Assembly: GCA_964648365.1 (NCBI GenBank)
Contig: CAZYLK010000243.1
Coordinates: 1-7,267 of the forward strand
DNA: 7,267 bases
From: SURF-32 sp964648365
Lineage (GTDB): Bacteria; Planctomycetota; Phycisphaerae; UBA1845
Direction of reading: 5' to 3'
Shown: positions 1-5,925 of the stretch, piece after piece
How positions within the stretch are numbered: position 1 is the first letter of the stretch
How the letters are laid out: every line of letters begins with the position of its first letter
Program-made: the position numbers and the translations under genes
Notes under the pieces: generated by a model
Told to the model about the DNA's origin: nothing
Seen by the model: the letters and a program-made list of their open reading frames with translations, nothing else
Database searches by the model: none

Positions 1-86
1 AAGGCGATTCGTGAAGAAAAGACAGCCGCATAGTGAACGGCGTTGCGTGCCACCCCCTGAGCGTCATCCTTGACCCGCGCGCGCCG

Positions 87-1673
87 TCACGGGCAGGCCA
101 CAACCTGCTCCAGGGCGCATTCGAACAGCACGGCTGTGTGCTCACCCGGCGCCACCGGGCACCACGTCGCCTTGGCCTTGCCCTTGGCGTTCGTCGGCAC
201 CTGCTTCATGTTCTCGTTGTCGTAGCCGAGGGTCACCATCGCGTTCGGCTGCCCCTTCTTGACCACCAGCTTGAGCCTGTCGCCGCAGCGGCGGGCTGCG
301 CAGGCCGTCTTGAGCACTTCGCCGCCGTTGCACAGGTTGGCCGTGCTCAGCCCCTTGATGCAGAAGTTGCCGGTCCCGTCCGGCCACGGCTCGCCTTCGT
401 CGTAGTCATAGAAATCAAGCCACGCGCCGTCCTTGCGATAGTAGCTTTCGCCCGGGTTGGCGGCGGATTCGACGATCGTGCCGCTCAGCGCGCCCAGCAG
501 CACTTTCACTTCGGACGTACGGTCGTACGGATGCCCGCCGGCCGACAGTTCGACGTAGACATAGAAATCGTCGCCCTGCGTCAGCAGCACGGGCACGTCC
601 AGGTCGAGATGGTGGAAGCCGATGTGGTCGGCCGTGCCGGTCTGCACGCTCAGTTCATCCAGCAATTCGCCGCCTTCGAACCTGTCAAACACGCGCACGA
701 CGTAGTCCACGGCGTCCGCGGCCGTAAAGAAGCTCACCGCCGTAAGCGTCTCGTTCTCGAGCGCGGTAAAGGCGTTGAAGGCCTCCGTCGTGTCCGGCAG
801 CGTCGCCCGCCAGCCGTGGTAGTCATGATAATAGACGTTGTTGAAGCGGTTGCGGCGGGTGAACTGCATCGATACCGCGCCCATCTCCTCGTTGTGGCCG
901 GCGTGCTTGTCGTAGTAGGAAATCCAGAAGTATCCGCCGTCGCCCCACCCCGAGCCCCAACTGTTCTTGCAGAGCCACGCGCCGGGCAGCGGCGCATGCG
1001 TCGCCTTGTTGTCGTCCCAGCCGATGATGGCGATGGAGTGGTTCGGGTCGTTCGGGTCGTTTGGCGGCTGATAATGCACGGTGCCGCGGATGAACTGTCC
1101 GCTGTAGCACATGGCCGTGCCGATCGCGCCGCCTTCCATGATCTTGAACTTCACCGTGTCGATGTTTTCGAGATTCGCGCCGACCGTGAACCACTCGATG
1201 CTGGTCGGGTAATAAATGTGGTACGTGTCCTTCCACCGTTCGGGCGGCGTGTTGTAGGACTGCCCGTCGATATCGCGGACGGCGCCCTCGCCGCGCGACA
1301 TGTACGCCGAGGAGACCAGGTAATCGCCGCCTTCGTGAACGATCAGCCCGCCGACACGCGGGTAGATGTCCTGGTTGTAGTGCCGGTTGAAGCCGTTCCA
1401 CCAGTCGAGGTGGTATTCGGCCAGGTTGGGCTCGCCGTTTTCGCCTTCCTGCTGCCAGACGCCGTTCATCAGCAGGTTGCTTTCGATCGCCGCCATGGTG
1501 CCGTGCGTCCAGCAGGTGCCGCCCTGCTGGCTCTTGACCGAGGTGACATAGTTGTGCCCGTTGTAGTTGCGCAAATCGAACGCGGCCGGGGGATCCTCCC
1601 CCCGCGCCGTGAATGACAGGAGCATCGGTGCAGCCAGCGCCGCAAACAGACAAAGGAACCGTCGCGAAATCAT
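87..1673 (-). CDS. Exported papain-like (C1) cysteine peptidase with lectin-like and Cys-rich C-terminal domains
   Basis: 528 residues; cleaves proteins outside the cytoplasm, probably in the periplasm or on the surface. Signal peptide 1 to about 25 (MISRRFLCLFAALAAPMLLS). The catalytic domain starts almost at once (FDLRNYNGHNYVTSVKSQQ), so there is no inhibitory propeptide. The catalytic set is Cys54 in QQGGTCWTHGTMAAIES (Gln49 or Gln50 for the oxyanion hole), His212 in NHSIAIIGWDD, and Asn237 in KNSWGSGWGDGGYFWISYYD. Residues about 278-442 begin NNVYYHDYHGW and match the lectin-like domain that follows bacterial C1 peptidases. Residues 443-528 form a separate domain with six cysteines (448, 458, 463, 505, 519, 527) that I do not recognise. 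The gene ends in TGA. It has its own promoter and a strong ribosome site, and lies 358 nt after the beta-lactamase-like gene. Its physiological substrate is unknown. Confidence 0.93.
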   Translation of the reverse strand: MISRRFLCLFAALAAPMLLSFTARGEDPPAAFDLRNYNGHNYVTSVKSQQGGTCWTHGTMAAIESNLLMNGVWQQEGENGEPNLAEYHLDWWNGFNRHYNQDIYPRVGGLIVHEGGDYLVSSAYMSRGEGAVRDIDGQSYNTPPERWKDTYHIYYPTSIEWFTVGANLENIDTVKFKIMEGGAIGTAMCYSGQFIRGTVHYQPPNDPNDPNHSIAIIGWDDNKATHAPLPGAWLCKNSWGSGWGDGGYFWISYYDKHAGHNEEMGAVSMQFTRRNRFNNVYYHDYHGWRATLPDTTEAFNAFTALENETLTAVSFFTAADAVDYVVRVFDRFEGGELLDELSVQTGTADHIGFHHLDLDVPVLLTQGDDFYVYVELSAGGHPYDRTSEVKVLLGALSGTIVESAANPGESYYRKDGAWLDFYDYDEGEPWPDGTGNFCIKGLSTANLCNGGEVLKTACAARRCGDRLKLVVKKGQPNAMVTLGYDNENMKQVPTNAKGKAKATWCPVAPGEHTAVLFECALEQVVACP

Positions 1674-1680
1674 CACAGAG

Positions 1681-1688
1681 ACCTCCTT
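1681..1688 (-). promoter_or_regulatory. Ribosome binding site of the C1 peptidase gene
   Basis: AAGGAGGT on the minus strand, 7 nt before the ATG at 1673. It is a near-perfect Shine-Dalgarno and decides the start; the in-frame ATG at 1859 lacks one and is followed by non-coding-looking sequence. Confidence 0.8.
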
Positions 1689-1832
1689 CGCGCAGTCGAA
1701 AAATGGGACGGACGCGGGAGGTGCGGAAGAGTGAGGGCCGAATCGAACGGAGCCTGCCTGTCGCCGGCGCCCCCCGCCCTTAAGACGGTTGGACCAACGG
1801 CACTCCTTTCTCTCCGGCCCGACACGTGGCCG

Positions 1833-1848
1833 GCAGCGATGCCGCTGC
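1833..1848 (-). promoter_or_regulatory. Small hairpin at the start of the peptidase leader
   Basis: GCAGCG (1833-1838) pairs with CGCTGC (1843-1848) across a 4-nt loop, close to the predicted 5' end of the transcript. It might stabilise the mRNA. No T run follows, so it is not a terminator. Confidence 0.3.
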
Positions 1849-1861
1849 AAGCCGAGCATCT

Positions 1862-1890
1862 ATTGTAGTGCGTCGCCAGATGAGGCACAA
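1862..1890 (-). promoter_or_regulatory. Sigma70-type promoter for the C1 peptidase gene
   Basis: On the minus strand, TTGTGC (1890-1885) and TACAAT (1867-1862) are separated by exactly 17 nt. The -10 matches consensus at 5 of 6 and the -35 at 3 of 6. Transcription would start near 1855, giving a leader of about 180 nt. The spacer 1674-1926 shows no convincing gene; it holds this promoter, a small hairpin and the ribosome site, plus an 11-bp palindrome GTTGGACCAAC near 1786-1796 of unknown meaning. Confidence 0.45.
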
Positions 1891-1926
1891 GGCTGTGCGT
1901 CTCGCGGGAGCGGCCCGAACGGCTTG

Positions 1927-2031
1927 CTACAACGCCGCCTGCCAGAGGCGCGCGACGCCCAGGACGCAGGCGCTGAGGATGGCGAAGAGGATGACCGCGG
2001 CGCTGCGGATGCTCCGCCGGACGCGGCGCCC
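1927..2031 (-). other. In-frame, coding-like TM segment directly after the hydrolase stop
   Basis: The frame of the beta-lactamase-like gene continues after its TAA (2034-2032) for 34 codons to TAG (1929-1927). It reads GRRVRRSIRS followed by AAVILFAILSACVLGVA and RLWQAAL: an arginine cluster, a 17-residue hydrophobic span, then Arg. All 34 third codon positions are G or C, whereas 10 first and 14 second positions are A or T, a strong coding signature. There is no ATG or GTG in the segment, so it cannot be a free-standing gene. Either it is a C-terminal membrane anchor of the hydrolase cut off by the TAA, or it is a chance pattern. Confidence 0.45.
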
Positions 2032-3561
2032 TTACGGCGACTCAAGCTCGTCGAGGATCGTCTTGGCCAGGTTCGACAGCGTCACCGTACTCACGTCCGC
2101 GTTGACGAGGATGCTGACGGCCAGGTCCGCTTCCGGACGAAGCACGAACGCACTGGCGTGGCCGGGGCGGCTGCCGCCGTGCGCGGCCTGCGTCACGGGT
2201 CGGCCGGGCAACGCATTGGTGAAAAAGCCGATGCCGTAGTAGTCGTCGTAAGGACAGTTCGGGCGGCAGCCCAGATCGGTCGTCCGCTCCCACAGGCGAC
2301 GCACGCCCGCGGGGGAGATCAACCCGCCCCGGTCGTGATAACTGTCCAGCAGCGACGCGGCGAAATGCCCGAGATCGATAACCGACGCAATGACGCCGCC
2401 GGCCGGGTCGCGCGGTTCGGCCGCCGCCTCGTCCAGGTTGTAATACTGCCAGTCGAACGGATCGCCGGGCAGATCCTCGCTGCTGTAGAAGTTGTCTTCG
2501 CAGCGCTCGTCCTGCTGGCTGACCAGATTGATGTATGGCCCGACGATCATGGACGGGCCCTGGGCCACCGCGGCCGGCCAGCCGTTGGGAACGCTCGCCG
2601 CCCGCCGGTGGTCGATCGTCGCCGTACACATGCCGGCCGGGTCGAAGACGCGTGTCTGCACGATGCGGGCAAACGACTGGCGCGACTGCGTCACCAGGTA
2701 CGCCCCGGCCAGCGAGTAGTTGAACGCCGAGTAGTTGTATCCGCCGCCGAGGTTGCCGTAGGGCTGGCTGTCATAATGGGGCGAAACCCGATCGTCGGGT
2801 TCGAGCCAGAACGCCGTCAGGTCGCGCGGGTAGCAGAACAGGTGGATCGCGCCGTTGTCCACCTTGAACGCATCGCGGTGGCTCATGAGCTGGCGCAACG
2901 TGACCTGTCCGAACTCCAGGCGGGTGGCGTCGTCGTCGTTGACGTAGTCGTCAAACGAGAGCCGCCCCTCCTCTTCAAGTACGGTCGCCGCCACGGCCGT
3001 GACCGATTTCGACGTCGAGCCGATGCGGAACAGCCGGTGAATGCCGTCGGGATCGTGCTCGTACTGCCCCTGCCCGACATAGGTGAAGGCGTCGGCGAAG
3101 TGGACGCGATCGCGAATGACGACGGCGAACGCGATGTGCGTGCTGAACGCGGAGCGATTCAGAAGCTGGTTCAACACGCGCTCGCGGGCCTTGCATTCCG
3201 GGTCGCGATCGTTGTCCGGATTGCGGTCCATCGGGGCGCAGGCCCGCCAGTCAAATCCCGGCTCGAACAGTACCGATGGACAGCCATCGCAGACGTTCGG
3301 CAGGCCGTCCTCATCCCAGTCGAGCGACAGGTCGCAATCCGAACCGGGCGGACAGCCGCAAGGCAACGCGGCCGCAGCTCCATCGCCCCCCGAACTAAGC
3401 GCCGCATCCACGGTCGCGAAATCGCGCATGGCCGTGTCCGCCGCGTCCCCGCGAGCACGTCGGCGCCGCTCCTGCCGAGCCGCCCGGTCGCCACCCTGCG
3501 CCATCGCAGCGCCGAACGTCGCGACGACCGTCAGGAGCGAAATCACTGCTGTGGCCCGCAT
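2032..3561 (-). CDS. Exported serine beta-lactamase-like hydrolase with TSP3-like Cys-rich N-terminus
   Basis: 509 residues of the class C beta-lactamase / penicillin-binding / esterase superfamily; the actual substrate (peptide, ester or lactam) cannot be read from sequence. The start is ATG 3561 because GGAGG (3572-3568) lies 6 nt upstream and a clean signal peptide follows (1-21, ending AMA-Q). Upstream in-frame residues look non-coding. Residues 22-60 are an Arg/Ala-rich linker. Residues 68-123 hold seven cysteines and a thrombospondin-type-3-like calcium loop, DWDEDGLPNVCDGCP, with a second Asp-rich stretch MDRNPDNDRDPEC. The catalytic domain spans about 130-505: S182-T-S-K185 (nucleophile and base, in RIGSTSKSVTA), Y277-S-A279 where family members usually have Y-x-N, and H461-G-G463 in place of the K-T-G box. 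It has its own promoter. The TAA stop is followed in frame by a TM-like segment (separate entry). Confidence 0.9.
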   Translation of the reverse strand: MRATAVISLLTVVATFGAAMAQGGDRAARQERRRRARGDAADTAMRDFATVDAALSSGGDGAAAALPCGCPPGSDCDLSLDWDEDGLPNVCDGCPSVLFEPGFDWRACAPMDRNPDNDRDPECKARERVLNQLLNRSAFSTHIAFAVVIRDRVHFADAFTYVGQGQYEHDPDGIHRLFRIGSTSKSVTAVAATVLEEEGRLSFDDYVNDDDATRLEFGQVTLRQLMSHRDAFKVDNGAIHLFCYPRDLTAFWLEPDDRVSPHYDSQPYGNLGGGYNYSAFNYSLAGAYLVTQSRQSFARIVQTRVFDPAGMCTATIDHRRAASVPNGWPAAVAQGPSMIVGPYINLVSQQDERCEDNFYSSEDLPGDPFDWQYYNLDEAAAEPRDPAGGVIASVIDLGHFAASLLDSYHDRGGLISPAGVRRLWERTTDLGCRPNCPYDDYYGIGFFTNALPGRPVTQAAHGGSRPGHASAFVLRPEADLAVSILVNADVSTVTLSNLAKTILDELESP

Positions 3562-3590
3562 TGTCTGCCTCCATCGCGACGGATAGCCAT
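3543..3590 (-). CDS. Possible 15-codon leader ORF overlapping the hydrolase start
   Basis: ATG at 3590 is preceded by GGAGGAGGT (3603-3595) with 5 nt between the GGAGG core and the ATG, the strongest ribosome site in this leader. It encodes MAIRRDGGRQCGPQQ and stops at TGA (3545-3543). It is out of frame with the beta-lactamase-like ATG at 3561, which lies inside it. The peptide resembles nothing I recognise. If translated it could couple to, or compete with, translation of the hydrolase. It could equally be a chance ATG beside a purine-rich stretch. Confidence 0.25.
   Translation of the reverse strand: MAIRRDGGRQCGPQQ
3568..3572 (-). promoter_or_regulatory. Ribosome binding site of the beta-lactamase-like gene
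   Basis: GGAGG on the minus strand, 6 nt before the ATG at 3561. It fixes the start in an open frame that continues a further 92 codons upstream. Confidence 0.7.
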
Positions 3591-3601
3591 GAAGACCTCC
3601 T

Positions 3602-3641
3602 CCCACGTGCGGCGCCGCACTCACACGGCGGCTCGCGTGGG
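3602..3641 (-). promoter_or_regulatory. Foldable 5' leader next to a Shine-Dalgarno
   Basis: In plus coordinates CCCACG (3602-3607) pairs with CGTGGG (3636-3641), enclosing GCCGC (3614-3618) pairing with GCGGC (3628-3632). A competing fold is the perfect 14-bp palindrome GTGCGGCGCCGCAC (3607-3620). The outer stem's distal arm overlaps the start of the GGAGGAGGT Shine-Dalgarno (3603-3595), so folding could limit ribosome access. The palindrome could instead be a DNA-binding operator. Function is inferred only. Confidence 0.35.
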
Positions 3642-3654
3642 TCCCTGGCCAAGC

Positions 3655-3684
3655 ATCATACCAGAACGGTAGCTGTGGACTCAA
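3655..3684 (-). promoter_or_regulatory. Sigma70-type promoter for the beta-lactamase-like gene
   Basis: On the minus strand, TTGAGT (3684-3679) and TATGAT (3660-3655) are separated by 18 nt. They match the -35 consensus at 4 of 6 and the -10 consensus at 5 of 6. The predicted start near 3648 gives a leader of roughly 87 nt before the ATG at 3561. It lies inside the 306-nt spacer 3562-3867, which has no convincing gene and otherwise holds the palindrome at 3801-3823, the foldable leader and a short leader ORF. It implies the hydrolase is transcribed independently of the kinase. Confidence 0.5.
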
Positions 3685-3800
3685 ACCGCGCGGTTTCCCG
3701 CAGACGGTCCGCCGGTTTGCCCGCGCTGGTGCTGGACGGTGCAAGGTGTCCCATCGACTGCGTGTCGATGACGGCTCGCGCACGGATCGAAGTCGGACGT

Positions 3801-3823
3801 CCGCGCAGGCTGAAGCCTCGCGG
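3801..3823. repeat. REP-like palindrome downstream of the kinase gene
   Basis: CCGCG (3801-3805) plus AGGC (3807-3810) pair with GCCT (3815-3818) plus CGCGG (3819-3823). The loop is TGAA and C3806 is a single bulge. The GGCTGAAGCC core recalls widespread palindromic repeats in planctomycete and related genomes (recollection only). It lies 45 nt past the kinase stop. No T run follows on either strand, so it could shield the 3' end of the kinase mRNA but is not a classical terminator. Confidence 0.55.
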
Positions 3824-3867
3824 CTCGCTGCGAACACGTCGCGCCGGACCGCATCGCCCGCATCGAC

Positions 3868-5757
3868 TCACCCGCCCGCCTCGGCATCAAGTTCCGCCAG
3901 CGCCGCGTCGAGCTCGACGACGCGCTTGTGCGCTTCGCCGAAGGTGGCGATGAGAATCTCCCGCGCCCGTTCGTAGTCTGTGCGCGCCTCCCCCGTACGG
4001 CCAAGATGCGTCAGGCATCGTGCCCGCAGAGCCAGCATCGTACCCGTAATCCAATGCCCGGGCGGCATGGCGGCGATGGCGTCGCTGACCAGGCCGGCCG
4101 CGATCGATTCGGCCTCGACGTACCGTTCCTGCTTGAGGCGCAGCGCCGCGCGGTGATACCCGGCGTACAGGCCCCGGATCGCGGGCATCTCGGGATTGCC
4201 GGCGATCCGCGCCATGATCTCGTCCAACAGGACGTCGGCCTGGTCGAGGCTGCCGCTGGCGATCAGCATCGCGGCCAGATTGGTCATGCCGGAGACGACG
4301 TTCGGGTGATCCGGGCCGCGGGCGCGGGCGTCGAGGTCGATGGCGCTTCGGTAGAGCGTCTCGGCTTCCTCGAAATTCCGCTCCGCGGCGAGCAGGCGGG
4401 CCAGGTTGTTCTTGAACGTGCCGACCGTCGGATGATCCGGGCCCCACGCGGCCTCTCCGGCGGCCAGTGCGTCGCGCAGCGTGCTCCGCGCCTCGTCGAT
4501 CTGCCCGAGTTCCTGCAAGACCACGGCCAGGTTGGACATGGTGGTGGCGATGTTGGCATGGGTCGGTCCGCGAAGCCGGCGGTCCATCTCCAGCGATTCA
4601 CGGTACAGCGATTCCGCCTCGCGGTGACGGCCCTGGGCGTAGAGCGCTGACGCGAGATTGTTGAGGCTGGTCGCGATGTCCACGTGCTCGTCGCCGTACA
4701 GGCGGCGGCGCATGTCCAGCGCCTCGCGCTGCAGCGCCTCTGCTCCAACCGCGTCGCCGCGCAGGTTGAGCAGCCATCCCAGGTTGTTCAGGCTGGTGGC
4801 CACGTCCTTGTGCGTTTCGCCCAGCAGTTCGCGCCGCATCGCCAGCGACTCGCGATACAGCGCTTCGGCCTCGTCGTAACGGCCTTCGTCCTCGTACACG
4901 CGGGCGAGCTTGTGCATGCTGAAGGCCAGATCCGCGTGGCCCGCGGGATAGGCGCTGCGGCCCAGTTCGACCGCCCGGCGCAGGTGCGGTTCTCCTTCCT
5001 GCGGCTTGCCCAGCGCCCGATAGGCATTTCCGATCGCCGTCCGTGCGGCCGCCTCCACGCCCGGCTCACCGGCCAGATCACCGTTGTTCAAACGCTCACC
5101 GGCCGCGGCCAGAACCTCCGTCACCGTGACGTCCCGATCGCCGTGCGGCTTGCCGGGATCGACCGCTGCGAAAATGTCCTGGAGAAACTCATTGGTGGCC
5201 GCGAGCTTGGCGGCTTCGAGCGTCGCGGCCTCCGCACTCGTCTCCGCTCGAGCCTGGGCCGTGCGGGCTTCCGCCTCCTGCTGCCGCGCGTCGTTTTCCG
5301 CCCGAACGGCGCGCATCGCCTGCCCCACACTGACCATCGTCGCGACGATGAGGATGGCGACGACAAGACCGGCGGCGCCGACCAGCGCCCGATTGCGCCG
5401 GGCGAACATGCGAATCTGGTACGCGACGCTCGGCGGCCGCGCGAGGATCGGCTCATCCGCCAGAAAGCGTCGAAGATCCGTCGCCATTTCGGCGGCGGAG
5501 GCATATCGCCGCTCTTTTTCTTTCTCGAGCGCCTTCGCGACAATGCACTCGATGTCGCCCGTACACGCCGGGACGACGCTTCCCAGGCGCAGAGGCGACT
5601 CGTGTGCGATCATGCGAACCGCGTCCGGCAGCGATCGGCCCTTGAACTCATGGGGCAGCCGTCCGCTGAGCGTCTCGAACGCCACCACGCCCAGCGCGTA
5701 CACGTCGCTGCGCGTGTCGGTCGCCAGCACGTCGCCCGCGATCTGCTCGGGGCTCAT
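3868..5757 (-). CDS. C-terminal part of receptor kinase: kinase C-lobe, TM helix, coiled coil, TPR array
   Basis: 629 residues from the first possible start after the TAG (ATG in TIPYMSPEQ). The open frame really runs back to 5925 and contains the catalytic loop HRDRKPGN (202-209 of the full frame) and DFG (222-224), so the ATG is not a natural start; it has no Shine-Dalgarno. Visible are SPEQ, DVYALGVVAFETLSGRLP (C-lobe, Asp268), ALEKEKERRYASAAEMATDL, then a transmembrane helix AGLVVAILIVATMVSVG. An Ala/Glu/Arg coiled coil with FLQDIFAAVDPG follows, then kinesin-light-chain-type TPRs of 42 residues with the consensus A-x-x-L-x-N-L-A and E-A-E-x-L-Y-R-x-S/A-L. Their H-x-x-[IV] histidines sit at 524, 566, 608, 650, 692, 734, 818 and 860, exact multiples of 42 apart. 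The TPRs lie beyond the single TM helix, so they are probably extracytoplasmic and bind a protein or peptide ligand (inference). TGA stop. Confidence 0.85.
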   Translation of the reverse strand: MSPEQIAGDVLATDTRSDVYALGVVAFETLSGRLPHEFKGRSLPDAVRMIAHESPLRLGSVVPACTGDIECIVAKALEKEKERRYASAAEMATDLRRFLADEPILARPPSVAYQIRMFARRNRALVGAAGLVVAILIVATMVSVGQAMRAVRAENDARQQEAEARTAQARAETSAEAATLEAAKLAATNEFLQDIFAAVDPGKPHGDRDVTVTEVLAAAGERLNNGDLAGEPGVEAAARTAIGNAYRALGKPQEGEPHLRRAVELGRSAYPAGHADLAFSMHKLARVYEDEGRYDEAEALYRESLAMRRELLGETHKDVATSLNNLGWLLNLRGDAVGAEALQREALDMRRRLYGDEHVDIATSLNNLASALYAQGRHREAESLYRESLEMDRRLRGPTHANIATTMSNLAVVLQELGQIDEARSTLRDALAAGEAAWGPDHPTVGTFKNNLARLLAAERNFEEAETLYRSAIDLDARARGPDHPNVVSGMTNLAAMLIASGSLDQADVLLDEIMARIAGNPEMPAIRGLYAGYHRAALRLKQERYVEAESIAAGLVSDAIAAMPPGHWITGTMLALRARCLTHLGRTGEARTDYERAREILIATFGEAHKRVVELDAALAELDAEAGG

Positions 5758-5925
5758 GTAGGGGATCGTGCCGAGCAGTTGCGACGCCTGCGTCTCGATC
5801 GTGCGTTGGATGTCGCCGTCGGTGACGCGGGCGACGCCGAAGTCGAGGATCTTCGGCCGTCCGTCGGCGTCGATGAGGATGTTGCCCGGCTTGCGGTCGC
5901 GATGAATGACGCCGCGCTGGTGGGC

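Noticed and set aside
1..33. Possible 3' end of a plus-strand gene (KAIREEKTAA then TAG)
   Set aside because: The ten codons look protein-like, but that is too short to support a gene; alternative readings of the same edge are equally open.
1..86. Intrinsic terminator for the peptidase gene
   Set aside because: Only a 4-bp GCCG/CGGC stem followed by an interrupted T-rich stretch (TGTCTTTTCTTC on the minus strand); too weak to call.
33..1616. Long plus-strand open frame of 527 codons opposite the peptidase gene
   Set aside because: It mirrors the peptidase codons in GC-rich DNA, has no recognisable motif, and the opposite strand has signal peptide, catalytic residues and a strong ribosome site.
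1674..1859. Upstream start of the peptidase at ATG 1859, adding 62 residues
   Set aside because: The extra residues are Arg/Gly-rich with no domain, would bury the signal peptide, and lie over the leader; the Shine-Dalgarno at 1681-1688 points to 1673.
1789..3672. Long plus-strand open frame of 627 codons
   Set aside because: Antisense shadow of the beta-lactamase-like gene; low-complexity Arg/Val/Ala protein with no domain.
3562..3837. Upstream start of the beta-lactamase-like gene at 3837, adding 92 residues
   Set aside because: The predicted promoter, palindrome and ribosome site lie inside this stretch and a clean signal peptide begins at 3561.
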